A stretch of 64,000 nucleotides of DNA from Methylobacteriaceae bacterium (GTDB taxonomy: Bacteria > Pseudomonadota > Alphaproteobacteria > Rhizobiales > Beijerinckiaceae), in the NCBI GenBank assembly GCA_020638195.1, contig JACKJC010000001.1, positions 423,001 through 487,000 on the forward strand. Direction: 5' to 3'. Numbering within the stretch: position 1 is the first letter of the stretch; each line of letters begins with the position of its first letter. This document shows positions 26,136 to 35,127 of the stretch, piece by piece. The notes below the pieces were generated by a model. That model was given only the letters and a program-made list of their open reading frames with translations. It did no database searches and was not told the DNA's origin. The position numbers were made by a program, and so were the translations under genes.

Positions 26136-28577
26136 GTGGCTTCGATCGAGACGGCGTTGAACAGACTGGTCGCCAGAGCGCGCGTCGTGCTGGCGTGGGA
26201 GTTTCTTTGGCGCACGCTGTCGACAGTGGCAGGGATTGCGGCGCTTTTCCTCGCGATTTCGTGGCTCGGCGTCTGGAATTTCGTTCCGCCGACCGCCCGC
26301 GCCTTTTGTCTCCTCGCGTTCCTGATCGTCATTCTGGCCACATTGGCCCGCGAGGCACGGCATGCCGCCCTGACCCGACGCGACGCGTTGCGCCGCATCG
26401 ATCGCGATGCCGGCGACGGCTACGCGGCCGCCAGTACGCTGGAGGATTCGCCGGCGAATTCAGACGATCCGACCGCCATGGCTCTCTGGCGCGTGCATCG
26501 GGCGCGGGTCGCCCGCAGGCTCGGTTCAGTTCGCCTGTCGTCGCCTGCGCCACGCGCAGTCGATCGCGACAGATGGGCCTTACGGGCCGGCGCTTTTCTT
26601 CTGGCGATCGCAGCAGGAATTTATGCAGGTCCGGATCGAAGCGCTCGACTAGCTTCCGCTTTCGTCTGGAGCGGAGACGGGCGCGGCGGCCCGCAGGCGC
26701 GCATCGACGCCTGGATCGATCCGCCGCCCTACACCGGCAAGCCGCCGATGATGCTGACCAGCGGGCGTCCAGACGAAGCGCCTCGTCGATTGTCTGCGCC
26801 GATCGGCTCGACAGTCGTCGTCCGGAGCGCCGGCCAGGGACCTGCCGCCGCAACCGTCGAGGGCGAACTCTCCCGGTTGCAGGAAAAGAGTGCGAATACG
26901 CGGCGGGACGAAAACGAAAGCCGCTTCATCGTCAAGGGCGATGGACGCCTGAAACTCGCCGGCGAAATTTTCGACATTGCCGCCATCCCGGATCGCCCCC
27001 CGGTTGTGGAGCTTCTCGAACAGCCGCGCACAAATCTGCGCGGAACGCTGAGCGTCGCCTATCGCACCGATGACGATTACGGAATTTCAGGACTGGAGGC
27101 GCGTGTTTCCGATCCGGAAATCCAGGGGCGCGTCCTGCACGACAAGCCGCTGGTCGACCCGCCGCGACTGCCACTGGCTTTGCCGGTTACAGCGAATGGC
27201 GTCGGTGAGGGGCGTTCGACCCTAGATTTTTCTGAAAGCCCGTGGGCTGGCGCGCGCGTATCGTTCCGGCTCGTCGCGCGGGACGAAGGCGGCAACGAGG
27301 GCGCGACGGCGCCGATCTCGATCTACCTGCCGCAGCGCCCCTTTACCAACCCGCTGGCCCGCGCGCTCGTCGAACAGCGGCGGAACCTCGTTCTGGCGCC
27401 AGGCGAGCGCGGCCGGGTCGGAGGCGCCCTCGACGCCCTGATGCTCGAGCCTGAAAAGTTCGGCGAGGCAGCCGGCGTCTACCTGGGATTGCGCGTCGCA
27501 CGATCGAGCCTGACACACGCGCGCTCCAGCGCCGATCTCGTGGAAGTCGCCGAATTCCTGTGGTCCATGGCGCTTCAGATCGAGGACGGCCATTCGAGCG
27601 ACGCCGAGCGCGACCTGCGCGCCGCGGAACGAAACCTGCGCGACGCGCTCCAGCGAAATGCTCCGCCCGAAGAAATCGCCCGTCTTACGCAGGCGCTCCG
27701 TCAGGCGATGGATCGCTTTCTCGCCGAGATGGCGCGACGCCAACCTGATCGGCAGGCGCAGGGCGAGAGAAGCCCGAATCGCAACGCGCGTTCCATATCG
27801 CGCGATCAACTGCAGAAAATGATGGAACAGCTCGAAGCCATGGCGCGCTCCGGCGACATGGCGAGCGCCCAACAGATGCTCGACCGGCTGCAAGACATAA
27901 TGGAGAACCTGCGGGCGGCGCGACGGAGCGGTCAGCCGAGCCAGGCTCAGCGCGAAATGCAACGCTCCTTGTCGGATCTCGATCAGCTCATGCGCGATCA
28001 ACAGCAATTGCGCGACGACACCTATCGCGAGGGTCAGTCGGAACAGGAAAACGGTGAGCAGCGCCACAGATCGCAAAACTCCGGTCGCAGCCTGAAAGAC
28101 CGTCAGGCCGACCTCGAGAAGCGACTGGGCGATATTCAGCGCCGCCTCGGCAAAAATGGCAACGGCAAGCTCGACGGCGCCGGCGAGGCCATGAAACAGG
28201 CCGAAGGGGAACTCGGACAAGGCGGCGATAACGACAAGGCCGTCGATGCGCAGGGACGCGCGCTCCAGGCGCTGCGCAACGGCGCGGAGCAGCTTGCGCA
28301 GGACATGCAGAGGGGGGGCGACCCCTCCGAGCAGGCAGGCGATGGCGAGGGACCCGCCATGGGCCAGGCCGGCGACGCGGAGCGCGACGAAGCCGATCCT
28401 CTCGGGAGACCGACCGCACGTAATCGCCGCTACGATCCGAACGCGCGTTACGATCCTCTCGGCGCGACGCCTGCATTGCGAGCCCAGCGTGTTCTTGAGG
28501 AATTGCGTAGACGTCTCGGGGAAGCAGCGCGTCCTCAGGATGAGCTGGACTATCTCGAGCGTCTGATCCGGCGATAG
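26136..28577 (+). CDS. TIGR02302 / DUF4175 family membrane protein
   Basis: This is a large (about 813 residues) alphaproteobacterial protein of unknown function. Two membrane helices lie near residues 25-46 and 50-70 and a third near 145-165. A periplasmic domain follows, with the conserved AWIDPPPYTGKPPMML and YRTDDDYGISGLEARV segments. The last third (about 480-800) is a long Gln/Arg/Glu-rich coiled coil and low-complexity region ending in DELDYLERLIRR. The frame opens 38 codons earlier, inside lysA; a GTG at 26136 or TTG at 26133, with GGAA eight bases ahead, better fits the family. It lies about 80 bases after lysA. Confidence 0.88.
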   Translation: MASIETALNRLVARARVVLAWEFLWRTLSTVAGIAALFLAISWLGVWNFVPPTARAFCLLAFLIVILATLAREARHAALTRRDALRRIDRDAGDGYAAASTLEDSPANSDDPTAMALWRVHRARVARRLGSVRLSSPAPRAVDRDRWALRAGAFLLAIAAGIYAGPDRSARLASAFVWSGDGRGGPQARIDAWIDPPPYTGKPPMMLTSGRPDEAPRRLSAPIGSTVVVRSAGQGPAAATVEGELSRLQEKSANTRRDENESRFIVKGDGRLKLAGEIFDIAAIPDRPPVVELLEQPRTNLRGTLSVAYRTDDDYGISGLEARVSDPEIQGRVLHDKPLVDPPRLPLALPVTANGVGEGRSTLDFSESPWAGARVSFRLVARDEGGNEGATAPISIYLPQRPFTNPLARALVEQRRNLVLAPGERGRVGGALDALMLEPEKFGEAAGVYLGLRVARSSLTHARSSADLVEVAEFLWSMALQIEDGHSSDAERDLRAAERNLRDALQRNAPPEEIARLTQALRQAMDRFLAEMARRQPDRQAQGERSPNRNARSISRDQLQKMMEQLEAMARSGDMASAQQMLDRLQDIMENLRAARRSGQPSQAQREMQRSLSDLDQLMRDQQQLRDDTYREGQSEQENGEQRHRSQNSGRSLKDRQADLEKRLGDIQRRLGKNGNGKLDGAGEAMKQAEGELGQGGDNDKAVDAQGRALQALRNGAEQLAQDMQRGGDPSEQAGDGEGPAMGQAGDAERDEADPLGRPTARNRRYDPNARYDPLGATPALRAQRVLEELRRRLGEAARPQDELDYLERLIRR

Positions 28578-28647
28578 TTTCGCCGGCCTTGTTATAATCC
28601 GTCGTCGCCGCTAACTACGTCGCTGCAACGCGAACGAGGTCTCGTCG

Positions 28648-28830
28648 ATGGGCCCCAATATCCTGATTTCCGTGGCGCTCGGCGCGGTAGCCATCGTGCT
28701 GTTACTCGGACTCGCGAACATGATGCGCGACGGAAGCGCCAACAGGTCGCAGATGTTGATGCGCTGGCGCGTCGGCCTGCAATTCCTCGCGATCATCGTG
28801 ATCATGGGCGTTCTCTGGTTGCGGAGCTGA
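28648..28830 (+). CDS. Twin-transmembrane small protein (HIG1-like)
   Basis: This 60-residue protein consists of two hydrophobic helices (about 5-25 and 42-58) joined by a short polar loop with MMRDGSANRSQMLMRWRV. This pattern matches the alphaproteobacterial twin-transmembrane family, which resembles HIG1 respiratory-supercomplex factors; that link is inference. It lies six bases before the cobalamin adenosyltransferase gene, the usual partner position. Confidence 0.82.
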   Translation: MGPNILISVALGAVAIVLLLGLANMMRDGSANRSQMLMRWRVGLQFLAIIVIMGVLWLRS

Positions 28831-28836
28831 AGACCC

Positions 28837-29415
28837 ATGGTGCGTCTCAACAAGATCTACACACGCACCGGCGACGACGGGACGACCGGACTTGCATCTG
28901 GCGAACGGCGCTCGAAGGCCGATCTGCGGGTCGAAGCCTATGGCGCGATCGACGAAACGAACGCTGCGATTGGCATCGCCCGCACCGCGCTGGGCGCTGA
29001 CGAGCCGGCGCTCGGGTCGATGCTGGCCCGCATCCAGAACGATCTGTTCGATCTCGGCGCCGATCTCGCAACGCCCGCCGACGCGCCACGCGCGGACGGC
29101 GCATTGCGCATCGTCCAGAGCCAGGTCGAGCGGCTGGAGCGCGAGATCGACGAACTGAACGCAGAATTGCAGCCGCTGAAATCCTTCATTCTGCCGGGCG
29201 GCTCCGCCGCCGCCGCGGCGCTGCATCTCGCACGCACCATCGCGCGTCGAGCGGAGCGCGTCATGGTTGCGCTCGCCGCGACGCCCGGCGAGACAGTCGA
29301 CGGGCCCGCAATACGATACGTCAATCGGCTGTCCGACTTTCTCTTTGTCGCGTCGCGGATCGCAAATCAACGCGGCGCCGCTGATATCCTGTGGACGCCT
29401 GGCCAGAACCGCTGA
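28837..29415 (+). CDS. Cob(I)alamin adenosyltransferase, PduO type
   Basis: This enzyme transfers the adenosyl group of ATP to cob(I)alamin to make coenzyme B12. The 192-residue protein has the N-terminal ATP site YTRTGDDGTTGLASGERRSK, the conserved VEAYGAIDETNAAIG segment and the C-terminal Arg-rich helix ARTIARRAERV. It is preceded by the twin-transmembrane gene and followed, after about 105 bases, by etfB. Confidence 0.95.
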   Translation: MVRLNKIYTRTGDDGTTGLASGERRSKADLRVEAYGAIDETNAAIGIARTALGADEPALGSMLARIQNDLFDLGADLATPADAPRADGALRIVQSQVERLEREIDELNAELQPLKSFILPGGSAAAAALHLARTIARRAERVMVALAATPGETVDGPAIRYVNRLSDFLFVASRIANQRGAADILWTPGQNR

Positions 29416-29520
29416 TTTCGCTTGTCGGAACGCTCTTAGCGTCTGCAGCAAGACGCGTTGACTCGACTGGACTCGACGAGTACCAAGCCTTTCCGAATTT
29501 GGGCCCTGTGGGAGCGAGTG

Positions 29521-30270
29521 ATGAAGGTTCTCGTGCCGGTAAAGCGGGTGGTTGATTACAACGTGAAGATCCGCGTGAAGTCGGACGGCACGGGTGTCGA
29601 TCTCGCCAACGTCAAGATGTCGATGAACCCGTTCGACGAGATCGGCGTCGAAGAGGCGCTGCGCCTCAAGGAAGCTGGCAAGGCGACCGAGGTGATCGTC
29701 GTCTCCATCGGTCCGGCGCAATGTTCCGAAACGCTGCGCACCGGCCTCGCCATGGGCGCCGACCGCGGCATCCTCGTGAAGGTCGACGGACCCGTCGAAC
29801 CGCTGGCGGTTGCGAAGATCCTCAAGGGCGTCGCCGACGCCGAACAGCCCGGCCTCATCATCCTTGGCAAACAGGCGATCGACGACGACTGCAACCAGAC
29901 GGGTCAGATGCTGGCGGCGCTGCTCGGCTGGGGCCAGGGCACCTTCGCCTCCAAGGTCGAGATCGCCGACGGCGGCGTGAACGTCACGCGCGAAGTCGAT
30001 GGCGGCCTGCAGACGGTCGCGCTGAAGACGCCGGCGGTAATCACCACCGACCTGCGACTCAACGAGCCGCGGTACGCGTCGCTGCCGAACATCATGAAGG
30101 CGAAGAAGAAGCCGATCGACGAGAAAACTGCCGCCGATTACGGCGTCGACGCCTCGCCGCGCCTGACCGTGCTCAAGACGACCGAACCGGCGGCCCGCAA
30201 GGCCGGCGTGAAGGTCGGGTCCGTCGCCGAACTCGTCGGCAAGCTCAAGAACGAAGCGGGAGTGATCTGA
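29521..30270 (+). CDS. etfB: Electron transfer flavoprotein subunit beta
   Basis: EtfB is the AMP-binding subunit of the heterodimer that accepts electrons from acyl-CoA and related dehydrogenases and passes them to ETF:quinone oxidoreductase. The 249-residue protein starts MKVLVPVKRVVDYNVKIRVK and has the signature ILGKQAIDDDCNQTGQMLAALLGW. The start is set by GGGAG six bases upstream of the ATG at 29521. Its TGA overlaps the etfA ATG by one base. Confidence 0.97.
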   Translation: MKVLVPVKRVVDYNVKIRVKSDGTGVDLANVKMSMNPFDEIGVEEALRLKEAGKATEVIVVSIGPAQCSETLRTGLAMGADRGILVKVDGPVEPLAVAKILKGVADAEQPGLIILGKQAIDDDCNQTGQMLAALLGWGQGTFASKVEIADGGVNVTREVDGGLQTVALKTPAVITTDLRLNEPRYASLPNIMKAKKKPIDEKTAADYGVDASPRLTVLKTTEPAARKAGVKVGSVAELVGKLKNEAGVI

Positions 30271-31214
30271 TGGCGACGCTGCTACTCGCGGAAGTCCACG
30301 GCGGCAAGCTCAACGACGCCACGGCCAAGGCCATGACCGCCGCCGCCGCTCTCGGTGCGCCGGTCCACATTTTGGTCGCGGGTCAGGGCGCGGATGCGGC
30401 CGCAGCCGACGCCGCCAAGCTGGCCGGCGTCGAGAAGGTCCTGCTGGCCGATGACGCCGCCTACGGCCATCAGATGGCCGAGCCGACCGCAGCCCTCATT
30501 GTCGGACTGGCGTCGGTCTATGACGCCATCGTCGCACCCGCGACCGTTTCCGCCAAGAACATCATGCCGCGCGTCGCCGCGCTGCTCGACGTCATGCAGG
30601 TCTCGGAAATCACGGCCGTAGTCGCGCCGGACACCTACGAGCGTCCGATTTACGCGGGCAACGCCATCCAGACGGTGCAGTCGAAAGACGCAAAGAAAGT
30701 GATCACCGTTCGTACGGCGTCGTTCAAGGCGACCGACGAAGGCGGTTCCGCCGCTGTCGAGAAGATCGCGACAGCTGCCGACCCGGGTGTTTCGAGCTTC
30801 GTGTCCGAAGCTCTTGCCAAGTCGGATCGCCCCGAACTCGCTTCCGCCAAGATCATCGTGTCGGGCGGGCGCGCGATGCAGAGCGCGGAAAACTTCAAGA
30901 AGTACATTGAGCCGGTCGCCGACCGCCTCGGCGCGGCTGTCGGCGCGTCCCGCGCCGCAGTCGATGCGGGCTACGCGCCCAATGACTGGCAGGTCGGTCA
31001 GACCGGTAAGGTCGTGGCGCCCGATCTCTATGTCGCGGTTGGCATTTCCGGCGCCATCCAGCATCTGGCCGGCATGAAGGACTCCAAGGTCATCGTCGCG
31101 ATCAACAAGGACGAAGAGGCGCCGATCTTCCAGGTCGCCGACTACGGCCTTGTGGCTGACCTCTTCCAGGCGATTCCGGAACTGGAGCAGGAACTTCAGA
31201 AGATCGGCCGGTAA
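30270..31214 (+). CDS. etfA: Electron transfer flavoprotein subunit alpha
   Basis: EtfA holds the FAD of the electron transfer flavoprotein. The 314-residue protein has the N-terminal domain (1-190) and the FAD-binding C-terminal domain with SGGRAMQSAENF, ASRAAVDAGYAPNDWQVGQTGK and LYVAVGISGAIQHLAGM. The ATG overlaps the etfB stop (TGATG), indicating translational coupling. hbd follows after 67 bases. Confidence 0.97.
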   Translation: MATLLLAEVHGGKLNDATAKAMTAAAALGAPVHILVAGQGADAAAADAAKLAGVEKVLLADDAAYGHQMAEPTAALIVGLASVYDAIVAPATVSAKNIMPRVAALLDVMQVSEITAVVAPDTYERPIYAGNAIQTVQSKDAKKVITVRTASFKATDEGGSAAVEKIATAADPGVSSFVSEALAKSDRPELASAKIIVSGGRAMQSAENFKKYIEPVADRLGAAVGASRAAVDAGYAPNDWQVGQTGKVVAPDLYVAVGISGAIQHLAGMKDSKVIVAINKDEEAPIFQVADYGLVADLFQAIPELEQELQKIGR

Positions 31215-31281
31215 AAGGTCGATCTGGACGATCCAGCGGCTTGGCTTATGATCGTCGCGCGTAGCTGAACTGGACGGGCAA

Positions 31282-32163
31282 ATGGGCAGCGAAATAGCCA
31301 GGGTCGGAATTATCGGCGCCGGCCAGATGGGCAAGGGGATTGCGCAGGTTTGCGCGGCTTCTGGCTATACCGTCGCCTTGAACGACATTTCCGACCAGAG
31401 GCTGGCTGAAGCGGTCGCCGACATCGATTCAACGCTTCAGCGGCAGCAGGAGCGTGGGCAGATCGACTCGGCGGTCCGAGCTGCGACTGTTGGTCGCATC
31501 ACGACGTCGAACAGCTACGACGCTTTTTCGGATTGCGACATCGTCATCGAGGCGGCTTCTGAGAACGAAGAGCTGAAGCGCAAGATCTTCAATCAACTCT
31601 GCCCCGTTCTCCGCAAGGACGCCATTATCGCGACGAACACGTCGTCGATTTCGATTACACGGCTGGCGGCGTCGACCGACCGGCCCGAGCTGTTCATCGG
31701 CATTCACTTCATGAATCCGGTGCCGCGCATGCAACTCGTGGAGCTGATCCGCGGGATTGTCACCGAGGACGACACGTTCGAGAAGTCGCGCAGCTTCATC
31801 GCCAACCTCGGCAAGACCATCACGGTTTCGGAAGACTTCCCGGCCTTCATCGTCAACCGCATCCTGTTGCCGATGATCAACGAGGCGATCTACACGCTCT
31901 ACGAAGGCGTGGGCTCCGTCGATGCGATCGATACGGCCATGCGCCTGGGCGCAAACCATCCGATGGGCCCACTGCAACTGGCTGATTTCATAGGGCTCGA
32001 CACTTGCCTCTCCGTCATGCAGGTGCTGCACGAGGGTCTGGCGGACTCGAAGTACCGGCCCTGCCCGCTGCTGGTCAAATATGTCGAAGCTGGCTGGCTC
32101 GGGCGCAAGACCCAACGCGGCTTCTACGATTACCGAAGCGGGACGCCTGTCCCCACCCGTTGA
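31282..32163 (+). CDS. hbd: 3-hydroxybutyryl-CoA dehydrogenase
   Basis: This NAD(P)-dependent enzyme interconverts acetoacetyl-CoA and 3-hydroxybutyryl-CoA. The 293-residue protein has the Rossmann motif GIIGAGQMGKGIA at the N-terminus, the catalytic His in FIGIHFMNPVPRM and the C-terminal domain motif GANHPMGPLQLADFIGLDT. Placement after etfBA is common in this order and suggests a shared role in acyl-CoA redox or polyhydroxybutyrate metabolism. Confidence 0.95.
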   Translation: MGSEIARVGIIGAGQMGKGIAQVCAASGYTVALNDISDQRLAEAVADIDSTLQRQQERGQIDSAVRAATVGRITTSNSYDAFSDCDIVIEAASENEELKRKIFNQLCPVLRKDAIIATNTSSISITRLAASTDRPELFIGIHFMNPVPRMQLVELIRGIVTEDDTFEKSRSFIANLGKTITVSEDFPAFIVNRILLPMINEAIYTLYEGVGSVDAIDTAMRLGANHPMGPLQLADFIGLDTCLSVMQVLHEGLADSKYRPCPLLVKYVEAGWLGRKTQRGFYDYRSGTPVPTR

Positions 32164-32249
32164 TTTCGCCGGCCTTCACAATTCCGTCTTGACGCCTGTA
32201 GACTGTGTCTGCGGTGAGATTCGGCATGTGCCGAACGAGATGAGACGGG

Positions 32250-32828
32250 GTGCTCCGGTTGACGGTTCACTTCCAACCGACTGTCAGGCCGGAGGCATGC
32301 CCGGCGCTGGTGCTCAACGCGGACTACCGGCCGTTGAGCTATTACCCGCTTTCGCTCTGGTCCTGGCAAGATGCGATCAAGGCGGTCTTTCTCGATCGCG
32401 TGAACATCGTCTCGCACTACGACAAGACGGTCCGAAGTCCGAGCTTCGAGATGCGGCTGCCGTCCGTGGTTTCGCTGAAAACCTACATCAAGCCGGCGCG
32501 CCACCCCGCCTTCACCCGTTTCAATGTTTTCCTACGCGATCGTTTCACCTGCCAATATTGCGGCCATCATGAAGACCTGACGTTCGACCATGTCATTCCG
32601 CGATCAAAAGGGGGATTGACCACTTGGGAAAACGTCGTGGCCGCATGCTCGGCCTGCAATCTTCTCAAGAGCGATCGCCTGCCCAATGAGGCACGTATGT
32701 GGCCGGCCGTGGCGCCATTCCAGCCCGACATCGACGATCTCAGACGCGCGGGCCGCCAGTTTCCGCCCAACTATCTGCATGACAGCTGGATGGACTATCT
32801 CTACTGGGATTCCGTTCTGGAGCCGTGA
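32250..32828 (+). CDS. HNH endonuclease family protein
   Basis: This 192-residue protein has a full HNH core near residues 95-140: a CQYCG zinc knuckle, DHVIPRSKGG, ENVVAACSACN and a second CxxC. It is the widespread alphaproteobacterial chromosomal HNH type starting with ALVLNADYRPLSYYPLS and is not next to a phage or toxin locus. The biological target is unknown. The GTG start at 32250 is uncertain; TTG at 32259 is an alternative. The 3' end overlaps the convergent DUF3426 gene by 28 bases. Confidence 0.9.
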   Translation: MLRLTVHFQPTVRPEACPALVLNADYRPLSYYPLSLWSWQDAIKAVFLDRVNIVSHYDKTVRSPSFEMRLPSVVSLKTYIKPARHPAFTRFNVFLRDRFTCQYCGHHEDLTFDHVIPRSKGGLTTWENVVAACSACNLLKSDRLPNEARMWPAVAPFQPDIDDLRRAGRQFPPNYLHDSWMDYLYWDSVLEP

Positions 32829-33382
32829 ACGCGCCTCCGATGGCCCCTATCTGTCGAAGACCGGTCGAACTCGACCACGATTCCCGACGCGCTTGCGGGC
32901 GGCGAAGCGAGACGCGCCACGAAGGCTGCGCGCTCGCCTGCTTCCACTTTTTGGCGAGGCGCCGGGGTGAGCCAGGTGTAGAGAACATCCCCCTGGTCTC
33001 CACGCACGCTGACCGATAGGGGGCGGGCGGTTTCTCCATGATCACTGGCGTTCACGATATCGCCGGTCACGATCAGGATTCGCCGCTCGCCATCAGCGAC
33101 AATTCTCGCGGCGACATGGTCGAGCGCCAGGCCCGAAAGATTTACGGGCAGGCCAACCGCCTGGAATACGACCGCCGTTCGCGGCGCAAGTCGGACGATC
33201 GCCGATCGGGCGCCCACGGCGACCATCGTCGTGACAGCGAAAAAGCCGGCGAAAAGCGCGAGGTTGCGGGACGATCGGCCATGCGGGGCGTCGGATTGCA
33301 GATCGAAGGCGAGAGTCATGCCGTCTGGTCCGGTAGAGTGTGCGACGCGCGACCGAGCCTGCGGATCGGCTTCGGGTTTCAT
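32801..33382 (-). CDS. DUF3426-like single-pass membrane protein
   Basis: This 193-residue protein has a transmembrane helix near residues 40-62 followed by an extracytoplasmic beta domain typical of DUF3426: VGLPVNLSGLALDHV, ILIVTGDIVNASD, LSVSVRGDQGDVLYTW and VEAGERAAFVARLASPP. Relatives beside ftsE usually begin with an MJ0042-type zinc ribbon; here there is none, and only 86 bases separate its start from ftsE, leaving no room for it. An ATG at residue 22 is an alternative start. Function is unknown. Confidence 0.75.
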   Translation of the reverse strand: MKPEADPQARSRVAHSTGPDGMTLAFDLQSDAPHGRSSRNLALFAGFFAVTTMVAVGARSAIVRLAPRTAVVFQAVGLPVNLSGLALDHVAARIVADGERRILIVTGDIVNASDHGETARPLSVSVRGDQGDVLYTWLTPAPRQKVEAGERAAFVARLASPPASASGIVVEFDRSSTDRGHRRRVHGSRTESQ

Positions 33383-33468
33383 TGATCGCAGGCTTATAGT
33401 TAATTGGGGGTAAAGATCGGCGATTCGTCGCCGCGATAGCGCATGAACGGTTCTGCCGGAGCTTGGTC

Positions 33469-34131
33469 TTGGTACGCTTCGAAAACGTCGGCCTGCGCTA
33501 CGGAATGGGGCCGGAAGTTCTCCAGGATCTGAGTTTCTCGATCGAGCCCGGCTCGTTTCAGTTCCTCACCGGTCCTTCTGGCGCGGGCAAGACGACGCTC
33601 ATGCGCCTCCTGCTTCTTTCGCTCAGGCCGACGCGCGGTCTGATTTCCATTTTTGGGCAGGACGCCTCCACACTCGACAAGGACGCCATTACCTCGATCC
33701 GACGCCGTATCGGCGTCGTATTCCAGGACTTCCGGCTGCTCGATCATCTGACGACCTACGAAAACGTCGCGCTGCCGTTGCGCGTCCAGAACCGCGCCGA
33801 GGACGAATATCGCAACGAAGTGATCGAACTGCTCCGCTGGGTCGGCCTGGGCGACAGGATGCAGGTCTATCCTGAGGTTCTGTCGGGTGGAGAGAAGCAG
33901 CGCGCGGCGATTGCCCGCGCTCTCATCGTTCGACCGGAGCTTCTTTTGGCGGACGAACCGACAGGCAACGTCGACCCGACGATGGCGCGCCGAATCATTC
34001 GCCTGTTCGTCGAACTTCAGAGATCGGGAACTTCGGTGGTCGTCGCGACCCATGACCTCGGGCTAATGGATCAGTTCGACGGCGCGCGCCGGCTCGTGCT
34101 CGGCGACAGCCGTCTTCACATCTACGACTGA
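33469..34131 (+). CDS. ftsE: Cell division ATP-binding protein FtsE
   Basis: FtsE is the ATPase of the FtsEX complex, which controls cell-wall hydrolases at the division site. Walker A GPSGAGKTT, signature LSGGEKQR, Walker B LLLADEPTGN and the H-loop (VATHD) are all present. Two TTG codons precede the domain; the second, at 33469, has GGAG seven bases upstream and gives the family N-terminus VRFENVGLRYG, so it is chosen over 33463. ftsX starts 11 bases after the stop. Confidence 0.95.
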   Translation: MVRFENVGLRYGMGPEVLQDLSFSIEPGSFQFLTGPSGAGKTTLMRLLLLSLRPTRGLISIFGQDASTLDKDAITSIRRRIGVVFQDFRLLDHLTTYENVALPLRVQNRAEDEYRNEVIELLRWVGLGDRMQVYPEVLSGGEKQRAAIARALIVRPELLLADEPTGNVDPTMARRIIRLFVELQRSGTSVVVATHDLGLMDQFDGARRLVLGDSRLHIYD

Positions 34132-34142
34132 GGGGGCGCTCG

Positions 34143-35096
34143 ATGTCCGCCGACCCTATCGACATTTCTCCGGCGGCGCCGCCGCTTCGCAGGGACCGTG
34201 TCGCGGAAGCGCCGCTGGTTCCCGCTTCGAGTATTGCCGGGCGCACGCTGATCATCGTCGTAGCCATCATGACGTTTCTGGCGTCGCTTGCCGCCGGCGG
34301 CGCGATGCTCGTCGCCCAGGCCAGCCAGGAATGGCGTTCGACCGTCTCACGTGAAGCGACCATTCAGCTCAAACCGGCGACAAACCGGGACATGGAAGAC
34401 GATCTCGCCAGGATTGTCGAAGCAGCGAAGGCGACGCCGGGCGTTGCCGAGGTCCGGGCGATGACGAAGCGGGAATCAGAGCTGCTGCTTGAACCCTGGC
34501 TCGGCGAGGGCGTGAAGCTCGATGAAATCCCGGTCCCGCGCATGATCGTGCTGAAACTCGCGGCCGGCGCTCGAGTGGACTTCGATCAATTGCGCCGCCG
34601 CATCGCCGAAATTTCGCCCAACGCCAATCTCGACGATCACCGCATGTGGTCGGAGCGCCTGGCGGACATGGCCAATGCGCTCGTGGCGATCGCGATCGTT
34701 CTCCTCGTCCTGATCGTAACCGCAATGGGGCTGGCAATATCCTTCGCCACACATGGCGCGATGGCAGGCAATCGCGAAATCATAGAAGTCCTGCACTTCG
34801 TCGGCGCGAGCGATCAGTTCATCTCCAAGCAGTTTCAGCGTCGCTTCCTGTGGCTCGGCCTGCGGGGTGGATTGATCGGCGCCGGAATGGCGTCGCTCGT
34901 CTTTCTCGGCGCGGGTCTCTTGAGCCGTCGCCTGGCGGCGACGCCGAGCGGCGAGCAGCTCGAAGCCTTGTTCGGATCCTTTTCGATCGGCTGGCTCGGT
35001 TATTTCGCCATTGCGCTGATAGCGGTTCTCAGCGCTGCCTTGTCGGGGCAAACTTCGCGTATCATCGTCTTCCGCCGCCTCAGACGCCTGACCTGA
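34143..35096 (+). CDS. ftsX: Cell division membrane protein FtsX
   Basis: FtsX is the permease-like partner of FtsE. The 317-residue protein has a cytoplasmic N-terminus of about 35 residues, a first helix (about 36-58), a periplasmic domain with MTKRESELLLEPWLG and VPRMIVLKL, and three more helices around 180-205, 235-260 and 280-300. GAGGGGG precedes the ATG. It is followed after 31 bases by plsC. Confidence 0.94.
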   Translation: MSADPIDISPAAPPLRRDRVAEAPLVPASSIAGRTLIIVVAIMTFLASLAAGGAMLVAQASQEWRSTVSREATIQLKPATNRDMEDDLARIVEAAKATPGVAEVRAMTKRESELLLEPWLGEGVKLDEIPVPRMIVLKLAAGARVDFDQLRRRIAEISPNANLDDHRMWSERLADMANALVAIAIVLLVLIVTAMGLAISFATHGAMAGNREIIEVLHFVGASDQFISKQFQRRFLWLGLRGGLIGAGMASLVFLGAGLLSRRLAATPSGEQLEALFGSFSIGWLGYFAIALIAVLSAALSGQTSRIIVFRRLRRLT

Positions 35097-35127
35097 GCGC
35101 GCGATCGTCAAGGAGCGACGGACCGCA

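Noticed and set aside
32250..32828. HNH endonuclease as a phage, toxin or defence gene
   Set aside because: It is the conserved chromosomal alphaproteobacterial type among housekeeping genes, with no immunity or restriction partner.
34346..34356. CTCACGTGAAG in ftsX as a third parS
   Set aside because: Only the central part matches; the outer bases of the palindrome are wrong.
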